Source: Myxococcales bacterium
GTDB taxonomy: Bacteria; Myxococcota_A; Polyangia; Nannocystales; Nannocystaceae
Length of the DNA: 64,000 nucleotides
NCBI GenBank assembly: GCA_020633295.1
Contig: JACKDW010000006.1
Coordinates: forward strand, 434,001-498,000
Direction of reading: 5' to 3'
A program made the position numbers and the translations under genes. Below the pieces are notes generated by a model. The model was not told where the DNA came from. It made no database searches and saw nothing but the letters and a program-made list of their open reading frames with translations. Positions 35,689 to 45,196 of the stretch are shown here, one piece after another (the stretch's first letter is position 1; every line of letters starts with the position of its first letter).

Positions 35689-37320
35689 CTAGAGCGCCTC
35701 GAGCACGGCGCGGATCTCGGCGAGCTCCGCGTCTCCCGGCAGCGCGGCCTCGGCCGCGCCGAGGGACTGCAGCGCGTCGCTGAGCATCACGCTCGGGTCC
35801 GCGTCAAAGTCGCTCTGCGCCTTCAGGGCCTCGGCGTAGTCGTACACCGCCCGCCCCTTGAGCAGGTTCACCGAGCTCTCCCCCATCAAGTCGCCGAAGG
35901 TGATCGAGTCCTCGATCACGCGCTCCTCGAAGGTGATGGCGTCCTTGTAGCGCACGGTGACGCGGACGGGCGTGTCAGGCTGCACGAGCTCCGGCGCGCA
36001 CGTCTCGATCTGCTGGTAGAACACCATCGCGTCGTTCGGCGCCAGGTGCTGCGGCTCGACCTCCGCCGGATCGGTGCTGTACTCCTCGCCGCTGAACTTC
36101 ACGATCGCGAAGCCGGGCGGCAGCTCGAGCTCGACCTGAACATCACGGGCGGCGACGGCGAGCGTGTTGACGAACTGCGTATTGAAGACCTTCCAGGCCT
36201 CCTCGGCGTTCGGGATGAAGACCGAGGCGCCCTTGCCGATATCCGTGACGGTGTCCATCAGCAGGTCGTTGTACGAGGTCGCCGAGCCGACGCCCACGCC
36301 GACCATGTAGATCCCGTCCTCGTTGTTCGCGCCGGCGTGCTCGGCGATGATCTGCTCATCGGTGATGCCGACATTGGCCCCGCCGTCGCTGATGAGGACG
36401 ATGCGGTTGATGCGGCCGGGATCGTAGGAGGCCGTCGCCAGCTGGTAGCCTGCCTTGAGCCCGCCCGCGAGGTCGGTGCCGCCGCCAGGCTCGAGGCCGT
36501 CGCAGATCGCGACCACCTTCGGATCGTCGGGACCCGTGACCTGGTAGCCGCCGAGCTTGATCGCGTTGGTCGTGTCCCAGCCGACGGCCGAGAGCACGTC
36601 GCCCTCCTTGAGGCTCGCGGCGATCGCACGGCAGGCCTCCTGCTGCATCGCCATCGGCGTACCCGCCATCGAGCCGGACTCGTCGAGGACCAGCGTGATG
36701 TTGAGCGGCGCGCGCTGCTCGTTGCTGACGATCTCGCTGCCGACGCCGATCTGCAGCACGAACTCGCTGCGGTCGCTCGTCTCCTCGACCTTGAGCAGCT
36801 CCGTCGTCAGCGTCAGCTGACCTGTCTCCGCGGCCGGGTAGCCGAAGGTGTAGTAGTTCATGAACTCGTAGGTGCGAACGGGCACGTTGCTCAACGAGCC
36901 GAATTGGCCGAGCACGGCCTCGCGCGCCTGCACAGGCGAGGACATCGAGTTCGAATCGTCAGGCGAGAGGTAGAGGACGACCGGCGTCTCGCTGTCGCAC
37001 TTCACCTCCTCCGGAGGCGGCTCCTCCGGCGGGGGCTCCTCCTCCGGCGGCTCCTGGCCCGTGTCGCCGGCGCTCGAGGTGCCCGACGTCCCGGGTCCAC
37101 CCGAGGAGTCGTACCCACCCGACGTCCCACCTGCGCCGCTCGCGTCGGAGCCACCGTACTCGCCGGCGCTGCTCTCCGAGCCATATGAGCCGTCGCTTCC
37201 CCCGCCGTCGGAGCCCGAGTCGCCGCAGGCGACGAGCGTAAACGACGCTGCGAGACCGACGGCCAGCGTCAGGCGAGAGCCGAGATCAGAAAGGGAGAGA
37301 CGGGGCGCGTATGAAATCAT
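35689..37320 (-). CDS. Von Willebrand factor A-domain lipoprotein (YfbK-like)
   Basis: 543 residues, with AGGAG eight bases before the ATG. The signal ends in LAASFTLVAC (lipobox Cys). A Gly/Ser/Asp and Glu/Pro linker is followed by a DUF3520-type N-region (SPDDSNSMSSPVQARE, VRTYEFMNYYTFGYP). The VWA domain has an intact MIDAS: NITLVLDESGSMAGTPM (DxSxS), a Thr in GGGTDLAGGL, and VLISDGGANVG with Asp. The C-terminal 180 residues match the YfbK/Ca-activated chloride-channel-like extension. VWA domains bind partners through a divalent ion; as a lipoprotein it is exposed at the envelope. Partner unknown. Confidence 0.92.
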   Translation of the reverse strand: MISYAPRLSLSDLGSRLTLAVGLAASFTLVACGDSGSDGGGSDGSYGSESSAGEYGGSDASGAGGTSGGYDSSGGPGTSGTSSAGDTGQEPPEEEPPPEEPPPEEVKCDSETPVVLYLSPDDSNSMSSPVQAREAVLGQFGSLSNVPVRTYEFMNYYTFGYPAAETGQLTLTTELLKVEETSDRSEFVLQIGVGSEIVSNEQRAPLNITLVLDESGSMAGTPMAMQQEACRAIAASLKEGDVLSAVGWDTTNAIKLGGYQVTGPDDPKVVAICDGLEPGGGTDLAGGLKAGYQLATASYDPGRINRIVLISDGGANVGITDEQIIAEHAGANNEDGIYMVGVGVGSATSYNDLLMDTVTDIGKGASVFIPNAEEAWKVFNTQFVNTLAVAARDVQVELELPPGFAIVKFSGEEYSTDPAEVEPQHLAPNDAMVFYQQIETCAPELVQPDTPVRVTVRYKDAITFEERVIEDSITFGDLMGESSVNLLKGRAVYDYAEALKAQSDFDADPSVMLSDALQSLGAAEAALPGDAELAEIRAVLEAL

Positions 37321-37588
37321 GCTATGGGCTCCTGCACGCGTGAATCAGTGCGTCGCGTGCACCGTCCAACCCCTTTGCAACTTGTGTGCACCGTGTGATT
37401 TCAGGACGTTGCACGGCGTGCCAAGCTCGACCCCGACCGAGATGCCGCACGTTCCACCGGCGGTCGGACATTCGTGTCGTGAGTCGGGAAGTTACCGGCC
37501 TCGGCGCTTTTACGCTCGAAGAACCCGATTGGCTCGACCCGCGACTCAACCCCGAAGGTCACTCGCCAGAACGTGATACCAAGGCGAA

Positions 37589-37765
37589 GTGGACGACGAG
37601 GTCGAGGTCTGCTGTCCGTATTGTTGTGAGTGGATCTCGTTGTACGTCGATCCACACACGCGCGGCGAGCTCATCCAGGACTGTGATGTGTGCTGTCGTC
37701 CGTGGCGCGTGTTCGTCGCGCGCGATGAGGACGGCCAGCTCGCAGTCACTGTGGACCGCGCGTGA
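37589..37765 (+). CDS. CPXCG-motif small zinc-ribbon-like protein
   Basis: 58 residues from a GTG at 37589; an in-frame stop at 37574 leaves no earlier start, and AAGG lies four bases upstream. The sequence pattern EVCCPYCCEW...YVDP...IQDCDVCCRPWRVFV matches the CPXCG Cys-rich family: two Cys pairs, then a strand-rich acidic end. The usual CPYCG reads CPYCC here. Members probably bind Zn and have no known role. The gene is isolated in a region with little else. Confidence 0.75.
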   Translation: MDDEVEVCCPYCCEWISLYVDPHTRGELIQDCDVCCRPWRVFVARDEDGQLAVTVDRA

Positions 37766-37772
37766 GCGTCGG

Positions 37773-37937
37773 TCATGAGCGTAGCGGCGCGCGATCCGTC
37801 GCGCGTCGACCATCGGTGATCCGCAGCGCGGGGCGCTTGCGGAGATCAACGCGATAACCGGACTCAAAGAACAGACTCAGGAGCCCGAGCCCGAGGGAGA
37901 AGAAGCAACCGGCGAGTACGATGGTTGAAAATGACAT
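37773..37937 (-). CDS. Possible small membrane protein
   Basis: 54 residues from an ATG with AGGA six bases upstream; a GTG at 38024 would add a second hydrophobic N-terminal part. One strong membrane span (TIVLAGCFFSLGLGLLSLFF) is followed by a basic, soluble tail (DLRKRPALRITDGRR). It is convergent with the CPXCG gene, 7 bases away. No family recognised. Confidence 0.45.
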   Translation of the reverse strand: MSFSTIVLAGCFFSLGLGLLSLFFESGYRVDLRKRPALRITDGRRATDRAPLRS

Positions 37938-38034
37938 AGCGTGTCCTGTACCGGCTGCCACTAAGCAGACTCCAGGCCAAGCCCACGCGAACGCCAACCG
38001 TCTGATTTTTCTACACTTCACCACCCGCCCCCAC

Positions 38035-38065
38035 AGGGAAGCCGGCCAGTCGGCTGGCCATCCCT
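38035..38065. terminator. Hairpin downstream of the glucan phosphorylase gene
   Basis: GGCCAG-TCGG-CTGGCC is a perfect 6-bp stem. It is extended by AGGGA pairing with TCCCT beyond a small internal loop. It lies about 50 bases past the phosphorylase stop on the minus strand; no T-run. Confidence 0.5.
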
Positions 38066-38111
38066 GACCACTTTGGTTGCCCCCGCCGAGCGCGGGGCCA
38101 GCGGCCAGCGC

Positions 38112-39815
38112 TCAGCCGAGGCCGTACGCGCGAACCCGGTACTCGTCGAGCATCCGCTGGGCGTTGAAGTAGGACCCCGCCAGGGCGATCGAGCCGCGCA
38201 TGACCTCGGACCACGCGTGGGGGTTGTCCCGGTACATCGGGAGCACCACCGCGTCGAGCAGTCGATACAGCTGATCCGCTTCGGCATCATCGGCGTCGTC
38301 CCCGTGATGGCCGTGGGGCTCAATCGCCCAGCCGGTGTGCCCGATGATGCAGCCCTCGACCCACCAGCCGTCGCGCACGCTGAGGTTGGGCACACCGTTG
38401 TGCGAGGCCTTCATCCCGCTCGTGCCCGACGCCTCGAGCGGCGCCCGCGGCGTGTTGAGCCAAAGATCAACACCAGAGGTCAGCAAGAGCCCGAGATCCA
38501 TGTTGTACCCGGGGATATAGGTCAGCTGGATGTCGGGACCGACGCGCGCGCGCAGCCCGTGAATCTCGGAGATGAGCCGCTGCCCCTCCTCGTCGCGGGG
38601 ATGCGCTTTGCCAGAGTACACGAGCTGCAGGCGCCCGTGACGCGCGGCGATCGCCCGAAGCCGCTCGATGTCGCGGAGCACCAGCGTCGGGCGCTTGTAG
38701 GCGGTCGCGCGCCGGGCGTATCCGATCGTGAAGACGTCGGGATCGAGCTGCACGCCGCAGCGTGTCGCTACCTCGGCGAGCAGCGCGCGCTTGGCCGCGT
38801 TGTGGGCGGCGACGATCTCGTCGAGCGGGATCCGCTCCGCGAGGCGAAGCGCGTAGTTCTGGTGGCGCCACTGCGGGATGTGACGATCAAACAGCGCGCG
38901 AAACGACGGGCTCGTCCAGCTCGTGGAGTGCACGCCGTTGGTGATCGCGTGGATCTCGTGGCCGGGGAACATCCCGCGGGAGACTTCGCCGTGACGCCGC
39001 GCGACGCCGTTGACGAAGCCGCTCAGCGCCAGCCCGAGCCGGCTCATATTGAGCTCGGCGTGCTCCTGCTCGGGGAGGCGAGAGAACAGCGCGAGCCCCT
39101 TCTCGCCGAGCACGCGCCGCGCGAGGTCACGCGAGAACGAGTCATGTCCCGCCGGCACGGGCGTGTGAGTCGTGAACACGCAGGCGGCGCGTACGTCGTC
39201 GATCGCCTCGGCGAGCTGCGCGTCGCCGGGACCCTCGAGCTTCGCGCGCAGCAGATCGAGCGCGAGCAGGGACGAGTGCCCCTCATTCATATGGTAGACG
39301 CGCGGCGTGTAGCCGAGCGCGGCGAGCATCCGGCGCCCGCCGATCCCGAGGATGATCTCCTGGGCGAGGCGATAGCGCTCATCTCCGCCGTAGAGATGAT
39401 CCGTGAAGCGTCGATCGTCGGGGCTGTTGGGCGCGATATCGACATCGAGGTACAGGATCGGGATCACGTGCCCGTCGATGCCCGAAAGACGCAGGATCCA
39501 GGCCTGCACGGCGACGACGCGCCCCTCGATCTCGACGGTGACGCTCGGGTGCTCGAGACGCTCGAGGTGCTCGGACGGCTCCCACTCGACCGGGGCGACC
39601 TCCTGGCGTCCGTCGCTGGTAATGCGCTGCTGAAAGTACCCCTGGCGATGGAGCAACGTCACCGCCACAAGCGGCAGGCCCATGTCCGCGGCGGCGCGCA
39701 GCGTGTCCCCGGCCAGCACGCCGAGTCCACCCGAGTAAGTTGGGATACGCGCGGACAGCCCGATCTCCATGGAGAAGTACGCGATCTGAGCGGGAGGCGT
39801 GATGTGGTCTGGCAT
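38112..39815 (-). CDS. Alpha-glucan (glycogen/maltodextrin) phosphorylase, short form
   Basis: 567 residues, the short bacterial/archaeal type of GT35 phosphorylase. Motifs: IAYFSMEIGLSARIPTYSGGLGVLAGD at the start, YHMNEGHSSLLALDLL, FTTHTPVPAGHD, ITNGVHSTSWTSP, GYARRATAYKRP and the PLP lysine in PLEASGTSGMKASHNG. It cleaves alpha-1,4-glucan with phosphate to give glucose-1-phosphate in the cytoplasm. It is followed upstream by the GH15 gene on the same strand (133-base gap) and close to the divergent GH13, so the three likely serve breakdown of starch or glycogen. Confidence 0.93.
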   Translation of the reverse strand: MPDHITPPAQIAYFSMEIGLSARIPTYSGGLGVLAGDTLRAAADMGLPLVAVTLLHRQGYFQQRITSDGRQEVAPVEWEPSEHLERLEHPSVTVEIEGRVVAVQAWILRLSGIDGHVIPILYLDVDIAPNSPDDRRFTDHLYGGDERYRLAQEIILGIGGRRMLAALGYTPRVYHMNEGHSSLLALDLLRAKLEGPGDAQLAEAIDDVRAACVFTTHTPVPAGHDSFSRDLARRVLGEKGLALFSRLPEQEHAELNMSRLGLALSGFVNGVARRHGEVSRGMFPGHEIHAITNGVHSTSWTSPSFRALFDRHIPQWRHQNYALRLAERIPLDEIVAAHNAAKRALLAEVATRCGVQLDPDVFTIGYARRATAYKRPTLVLRDIERLRAIAARHGRLQLVYSGKAHPRDEEGQRLISEIHGLRARVGPDIQLTYIPGYNMDLGLLLTSGVDLWLNTPRAPLEASGTSGMKASHNGVPNLSVRDGWWVEGCIIGHTGWAIEPHGHHGDDADDAEADQLYRLLDAVVLPMYRDNPHAWSEVMRGSIALAGSYFNAQRMLDEYRVRAYGLG

Positions 39816-39948
39816 GTCGAGCGACGGATCATTCCGGCCACGCGTTCGCGGGTCAAGACCGCGAGGTCACGCTGTACACACGCACAGACGCGCGCAAGCG
39901 CGTTCGCGCCGGGGCCCGCGTCGTCACGCGCACGACCAACACGCTTCG

Positions 39949-42609
39949 CTATCGCCGCCGTCGTCGGCCCGACGACGCGACCGCGAGCAGGAGCAGCGCG
40001 GCGAGGGACGGCCCACGCTCGCGGGTCGTGCTGCACGCGCATCCCGAGCCGCCACCGTCTTCGTCGAAGCCGGTCTCTGTGCCGCTCGTCGCCGTCGATC
40101 CGGCCGTGGTGCTCGCGGGGCCGTCGCTCGACGCGGCCGAGCCATCGCTGCTCGCGTCCACCGTGCTCGCGTCGGATCCTGAGCCCGTGGTCGTCGACGA
40201 GTCCTCCGTCGTCCCGCCGGTCTCGCTGTCCGTCGTTCCGGTCGTCTCGCCCGGGTCCTCCCCGTAGTACGCGCCGCACGCTGGCTCCGAGAACATCCCG
40301 GCCCGATGCGCGAGCGAGAGCGTGTAGGCGCCCGCGCCGAAGCCGAGCATCGGCGTGTTGAATTTGTAGGTCCCGTCGTTCTCGTCGAAGGTCTCCGCGA
40401 CCATGAGGAAGTTGGCGAGCGCCTGGTCGAGCACCCAGTTCGTGAGCGCGTCGGCCCGCGCCGCGTCGCCGGCCATCCGCTTGGCGATCGACCCGCGAAG
40501 ATCGGTGATCACCCACTCGGCGCTGTCGTAGTCGCTGCCCCAGGGGCTCACGTCCTCGGCGTTCGCGTGATCCCAGCGATCGTCGTTGCGCGACCAGCCC
40601 TCGCCGGCCGCGACCGCGAGGTGCGCGTCGAGGCCGTCGAGCGTCGCCTGCGCGATCGGACCGGTCGGATCAAACAGCCCCATGGCGATCGCGTCGAGCA
40701 CGGCCGCGTCCCAGTAGCCCTCGCCGACCGCGAGCTCCTCGGTGTTGACCGCGATCGCGCCGCCGCCGTCCGTGAGCCGCGCGGCGATCGCCCCGCGGAG
40801 CGCCTCGGCGGCCGCTTGATACGCCGACGCCCGCGCCGCGTCGCCGCGCCGCTCGGCGATCGCGGCGGCGTCGCACAGGCCCCGCGCCGCCGTGATGTTC
40901 GTGTAGGCGAAGTGGCGCTCGCGCCCGTTCCAGTGCGTCTCCCAGATCGACGAGTCGGGGCGCAGCAGGCCGGTGTCGGGCTCGATCAACGCGAGGATGA
41001 CATCGGCGATCTCGGTCGCTATCAGCTCCCAGTTGTCGTCGGCCACGCTCGTGTCGCCGGTCGCGATCTCGTAGACGCGCAGCGCCCACAGAAACAGCCC
41101 GAAGCCGTCGAACTCGAGGTTGGGGCCGAAGTCGTTGAAGTCCGTCTCCTCGACGCCGAAGCCGTAGTAGCGCACCAGGCTGATCTGGTAATCGGGCATG
41201 TCGTACGAGGCGAGCTCGCCCCAGTCCTTGAAGCGGCCTGCCTCTGCGTTCAGGTAGAATCGCAGGCCGTCGCGCGCCTCGTCGGCCATCCCGAGGATCG
41301 CCATGGCCGCGACCCCGTAGGCGCCGTCGCGGATCCACGCGTACGTCCAGTTGCCCGGGGGCATGCTCGCGAGCAGCGCCCCGCGCGCGTTGTGCTCGAC
41401 CTCCGCGGGCAACACCGCCGGGTCATCGGCGCCGGCGGGGAAGCGGGTCCTGCGGACATCCCCGTCGCTCGCGAGGTGCTCGCGGAGGAAGTAGCGATCC
41501 TCCTGCACCTGTCCCATGCGCAACATCGCCGCCGAGTGCCGCACGAGCGTCTCCTCGTCATCACCGAGCCCGTCGGGCGGGGTGAGCGTGCTCTGGAACG
41601 CGGCCCACGCCCCGAGCTCGGCCTCGACGAGCGTCTGCGCGCCCTGCCCCCCCGCGTAGTCCTCGAGCCACTGCTGCGCCGCGTCGCCCGCGAAGGGGTC
41701 GGGGTGATGCGCGAACGCGACGCCCGCCCACGCCTCCGCGCCCGCGTCGATCGTCCCGAGGTCGAACTGCAGCGCCGCGACCGATCCATCGACCGCGTCG
41801 GCAGGCGGCGCGTTGTCCGGGAGGTCCGCGAGCGAGTCCTTCACGAGGTCATAGACGGCGACGCCGGGCGCGAAGCCCTTGTGCGCGATCGGTCCGAGGG
41901 CGCGGGTCGCGATGGCGCCGGCGAAGCCGCGCTCGAGGATCGTCTGGCCCGCGTCGGTGATCGTCTCGCCGTTCTCGCCGATATCCTGCCCGACCTCCCA
42001 GGGCGAATTCGCGCGCCCGTACCCCAGATGAAAGTTGCTCAGCGAGAACGCCTGCACGCCCGGGAGCGCCTGATTCGAGTTGTTGCGCACGCGCAGCGCG
42101 AGCACGACGGCGGCGCGGGGAACGTCGCGCGGCGCGAACACGAAGGTCGTGAACTCGAGGTCGCCAGCGTGCTGCACCACCGCCACGACCCCCGACCCGC
42201 CTGTCGCCTCCGACGTGTAGCCCACGTACCCGCTGGCGTCGTGGTCGACGGGGAGCTCGGTCAGCCAGAACTGCTCTCCGGCGACCCGCGCGCCGAAGTA
42301 GGCGTCGAACACGAGATCACGGGTGTAGACGGCGGCGAATTGGCCCCCGTCCCAGATCTCCTCGCCGTTCTCGTCGAGCTGGGGCTCCTCGGCGGCGAAC
42401 AGGTGCTCGCGAAATTGCTCGAGCTTCCCGCTCTCGAGGTTCACCAAGCCGGCGCCGTGTCCATTCGAAAACGGCAGCTCAAAGCGCGTGCGCTGGACGG
42501 GCACGGCGGCCCGGGCGTCGGTCCCCAGCGCCCCCGCGAGCGTCAGGGTCACGAGCGAGAAGACCGCCACACCCCGACCGGGGGCTTGAGAGAGCAGGCG
42601 CGCGCACAT
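39949..42609 (-). CDS. Surface-anchored GH15 glucoamylase-like enzyme with MYXO-CTERM tail
   Basis: 886 residues. A Sec signal (GVAVFSLVTLTLAGALGTDARA) is followed by a beta-sandwich domain (residues about 35-330) and an (alpha/alpha)6 catalytic domain (about 360-740). In the latter, NWTYAWIRDGAYGVAAMAILG and SSIWETHWNGRERHFAYTN match the substrate-binding and catalytic Glu regions of GH15 glucoamylases and glucodextranases. After a Thr/Ser/Asp linker the protein ends GCACSTTRERG, a hydrophobic stretch and GRRRRR, a MYXO-CTERM signal. It should release glucose from the ends of dextrins at the cell surface. It is divergent from the GH13 gene with only 60 bases between. Confidence 0.9.
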   Translation of the reverse strand: MCARLLSQAPGRGVAVFSLVTLTLAGALGTDARAAVPVQRTRFELPFSNGHGAGLVNLESGKLEQFREHLFAAEEPQLDENGEEIWDGGQFAAVYTRDLVFDAYFGARVAGEQFWLTELPVDHDASGYVGYTSEATGGSGVVAVVQHAGDLEFTTFVFAPRDVPRAAVVLALRVRNNSNQALPGVQAFSLSNFHLGYGRANSPWEVGQDIGENGETITDAGQTILERGFAGAIATRALGPIAHKGFAPGVAVYDLVKDSLADLPDNAPPADAVDGSVAALQFDLGTIDAGAEAWAGVAFAHHPDPFAGDAAQQWLEDYAGGQGAQTLVEAELGAWAAFQSTLTPPDGLGDDEETLVRHSAAMLRMGQVQEDRYFLREHLASDGDVRRTRFPAGADDPAVLPAEVEHNARGALLASMPPGNWTYAWIRDGAYGVAAMAILGMADEARDGLRFYLNAEAGRFKDWGELASYDMPDYQISLVRYYGFGVEETDFNDFGPNLEFDGFGLFLWALRVYEIATGDTSVADDNWELIATEIADVILALIEPDTGLLRPDSSIWETHWNGRERHFAYTNITAARGLCDAAAIAERRGDAARASAYQAAAEALRGAIAARLTDGGGAIAVNTEELAVGEGYWDAAVLDAIAMGLFDPTGPIAQATLDGLDAHLAVAAGEGWSRNDDRWDHANAEDVSPWGSDYDSAEWVITDLRGSIAKRMAGDAARADALTNWVLDQALANFLMVAETFDENDGTYKFNTPMLGFGAGAYTLSLAHRAGMFSEPACGAYYGEDPGETTGTTDSETGGTTEDSSTTTGSGSDASTVDASSDGSAASSDGPASTTAGSTATSGTETGFDEDGGGSGCACSTTRERGPSLAALLLLAVASSGRRRRR

Positions 42610-42669
42610 GCACAGAATCTACTCCGAGTTCTCGCCCGGGAGGGCGACGCATTTTTGTATCGTGATGCC

Positions 42670-45063
42670 ATGCGCTCGCTCCCTGCACTCGTCGTGTTCA
42701 CCGCCGTCGTCGGCATCGCCTGCGGCTCGGGCGACTCCGAGTCGACTGAGTCCAGCGACTCGACGCCGACGATGCCGTCGACGAGCGAAGGACCGGTGCA
42801 GGTCAGCGAGACCGACGGGACCAGCGGCGGCGCCACCGGCTCGAGCGACACCACGACGGGCTCGCCCACAAGCGACACCGACTCCACGACGGACGTCGAG
42901 ACCACCACCGACACCGGCGGAGACGAGCTCGCCTGCCCGACCGAATTCCGCTTCGCGCTCCCCGGCGGCGCTTCGAATCCGCGCGTCGCGGGGGCGTGGC
43001 ACGGCTTTGAGCTCGCGACCGCGACCGCGCTCGAAGGCCCCGACGGCGACGGCTACTACACGGCGACGATCGAGCTCGAGCCGGGGCTCTGGGCCTACAA
43101 GATCGTCTACGAGCAGGGCGGCGAGACGCGCTGGGAATTCGATCCGGAGCGCGCGCGACGAACCTACGTCAACGAGATCGAGAACTCCGCCGCGCTCGTG
43201 CGCGACTGCAGCCGCCCCGCGCTCGCGGTGAAGAGTTCGAACGCGACCAGCGACGGCTCGTTCACCGCGTCGCTGTCGTACATCGACGGGATCACGGGGG
43301 ATGGCCCCGCGCCCGCGGACTACACGGCCACGCTCGACGACGAGGGGACCGAGAGCCCGTTGAGCGCCGACGAATTCCAGATTGATCCCGACAGCGGTGA
43401 CGTCTCGATCGCGGTGAGTTCACTCACCGCCGGCAAGTACACGATTCGGGTGGCGGCCGCCGACACCAGCGGGCGCGAGTCCGAGGTCCTCCGGCTCGTG
43501 TTCTGGATCGAGGACGAACCCTACGACTGGAACGGCGCGCTGATTTACATGGTCATGACCGACCGGTTTCGCGACGGAGATCCCGGCAACAACGGCGGTC
43601 CGACGCCGCCTGCCGATCCCCGGGGGGACTGGCAAGGAGGCGACTTCGAAGGTCTCCGCCAGAAGATCGCCGACGGCACGCTCGATCAGCTCGGCGTGCG
43701 CGCGATCTGGATGACCCCGTTCCAGACCAACCCCTCGGGCCCCTACCTCGCCGCCGACGGGCTCCACCACGTCACCGGCTACCACGGCTACTGGCCGATC
43801 GCCGCGCGCGAGGCGGACGCGCGACTCGGCGGCGCCGCGGCTCTCCACGCGCTCGTCAAGGAGGCCCACGCGCACGGGATCCGCATCCTCCAGGACTTCG
43901 TGATCAACCACGTGCACGAGGACCACGAGTACATGACGGAGCACCCGGATTGGTTCCGCACCGGCTGCGTCTGCGGCACGCAGGACTGCGACTGGACCGG
44001 GCACGCGCTCGACTGCATGTTCGCGCCCTATCTCCCCGACATCGACCACCGCGTGACCGAGGCCAACGCGGCCTTCGTCGACGACGCGATCTGGTGGCTC
44101 GACGAGTTCAACCTCGACGGGCTCCGCGTCGACGCGGTCAAGCACGTCGAGGAGGCCGCCACCCGCAACCTCGCCGCGGCCGTCCGCGAGGGCTTCGAAC
44201 CCGCCGGTACGCGCTACTTCCTCATGGGCGAGACCGCGATGGGCTGGTCCGACTGCCCCGACCCCTGCAACGACGAGAACTACGGGACCATCTCGAAGTA
44301 CGTCGGCCCGCTCAACCTCGACGGGCAATTCGACTTCGTCCTCTACCACGCGGTCTCTTACAACACCTTCGCCTACGGCAACAAAGGCATGCTGCACGCC
44401 GCCTACTGGCTCGAGCACGGACTCGAGAAGTGGCCGGACGACGCCGTCATGACGCCCTACATCGGCAGCCACGACACCCCGCGCTTCGTCTCGCTCGCGG
44501 ACTATCGCGGGCAGGACGGCGCGCACGACCCCGGCGTCGCCCACAGCCAGTGGGACAACGTCGCCGAAGCGCCCGGCGATCCGGAACCCTACCGCCGCGC
44601 GCGGATCGGCATGGCCTGGCTGCTCGGCCTCCCGGGCGCGCCGCTGCTCTACTACGGCGATGAGTACGGTCAGTGGGGCGGGGCCGACCCCAACAACCGA
44701 CAGATGTGGCGCTCGGAGGACGCGCTGAACCCTGACGAGTCGCAGACGCTCGACTTCGTCCGCCAGCTCGGCGCCGCGCGGTCCAACATCCCGGCGCTGC
44801 GCGTCGGCACCTACGTCGCCCTCGACGCGACCGAGGACAGCATCGTGTTCGGGCGTCACCTCGCGGGCGGCGAGTCAGCCGTCGTCGCGGTGACGCGCGC
44901 GGACCAGGCGCAGCAGCTCTCGGTCAACGTGAGCGAGTCGCTGGGGCTCGCGCCCGGGACCGTGCTCGCGGACGCGCTCGGGGGGCCCGACGCGACAGTG
45001 TCGGTCGTCGGGAACCTGATCGTGAACATCCCCCCGAGCGGCGCCGTGATCCTCGCGCCCTGA
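42670..45063 (+). CDS. GH13 alpha-amylase-family lipoprotein
   Basis: 797 residues from the ATG at 42670; the much longer open frame upstream is a shadow of the GH15 gene. Lipoprotein signal LPALVVFTAVVGIAC, a Ser/Asp/Thr linker, then a CBM48/E-set-like module (RFALPGGASNPRVAGAWHG...). A second beta domain leads into the catalytic barrel at about residue 295: LIYMVMTDRFRDGDP, QDFVINHVHEDH, LDGLRVDAVKH (nucleophile Asp), FLMGETAMGW (acid/base Glu) and YIGSHDTPRF (third Asp). It should cut starch or maltodextrin internally at the cell surface. The extra Cys cluster CVCGTQDCDW may form disulfides or bind metal. Confidence 0.93.
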   Translation: MRSLPALVVFTAVVGIACGSGDSESTESSDSTPTMPSTSEGPVQVSETDGTSGGATGSSDTTTGSPTSDTDSTTDVETTTDTGGDELACPTEFRFALPGGASNPRVAGAWHGFELATATALEGPDGDGYYTATIELEPGLWAYKIVYEQGGETRWEFDPERARRTYVNEIENSAALVRDCSRPALAVKSSNATSDGSFTASLSYIDGITGDGPAPADYTATLDDEGTESPLSADEFQIDPDSGDVSIAVSSLTAGKYTIRVAAADTSGRESEVLRLVFWIEDEPYDWNGALIYMVMTDRFRDGDPGNNGGPTPPADPRGDWQGGDFEGLRQKIADGTLDQLGVRAIWMTPFQTNPSGPYLAADGLHHVTGYHGYWPIAAREADARLGGAAALHALVKEAHAHGIRILQDFVINHVHEDHEYMTEHPDWFRTGCVCGTQDCDWTGHALDCMFAPYLPDIDHRVTEANAAFVDDAIWWLDEFNLDGLRVDAVKHVEEAATRNLAAAVREGFEPAGTRYFLMGETAMGWSDCPDPCNDENYGTISKYVGPLNLDGQFDFVLYHAVSYNTFAYGNKGMLHAAYWLEHGLEKWPDDAVMTPYIGSHDTPRFVSLADYRGQDGAHDPGVAHSQWDNVAEAPGDPEPYRRARIGMAWLLGLPGAPLLYYGDEYGQWGGADPNNRQMWRSEDALNPDESQTLDFVRQLGAARSNIPALRVGTYVALDATEDSIVFGRHLAGGESAVVAVTRADQAQQLSVNVSESLGLAPGTVLADALGGPDATVSVVGNLIVNIPPSGAVILAP

Positions 45064-45129
45064 CGAGGTCGCGGCGCGTGTCCCCGCGGCCATCTTCGAG
45101 CACAACCTCAAAAAACACGAAGTTTCTCG

Positions 45130-45158
45130 TTGACAGCCTTGCCGGCTGCGGCTACACC
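45130..45158 (+). promoter_or_regulatory. Strong promoter candidate ahead of a 30-codon ORF
   Basis: TTGACA, a perfect -35, is followed after 17 bases by TACACC. Transcription would start near 45165, just before the RBS-masking hairpin and the short ORF at 45197. It could also drive tRNA-Thr further on. Confidence 0.5.
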
Positions 45159-45186
45159 AACCACGCTCCACCAATATTGTGGTTGG
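45157..45186. promoter_or_regulatory. 8-bp inverted repeat overlapping the -10 (operator-like)
   Basis: CCAACCAC and GTGGTTGG are separated by 14 bases. The left arm overlaps the -10 hexamer and the right arm reaches the Shine-Dalgarno sequence. This is the geometry of a repressor site, possibly of the short ORF's own regulation. Confidence 0.4.
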
Positions 45187-45188
45187 AG
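45166..45188 (+). promoter_or_regulatory. Hairpin that hides the ribosome site
   Basis: CTCCACCA pairs with TGGTTGGAG through one bulged base around a six-base loop. The right arm contains most of the GGAGGT Shine-Dalgarno at 45185-45190. In the folded RNA the ribosome site would be closed, as in RNA thermometers or ligand-controlled leaders. Confidence 0.45.
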
Positions 45189-45196
45189 GTCACGTC

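Noticed and set aside
40306..42669. Upstream extension of the GH13 frame (total 1585 codons)
   Set aside because: It is antisense to the GH15 gene, and the GH13 lipoprotein signal begins at 42670.
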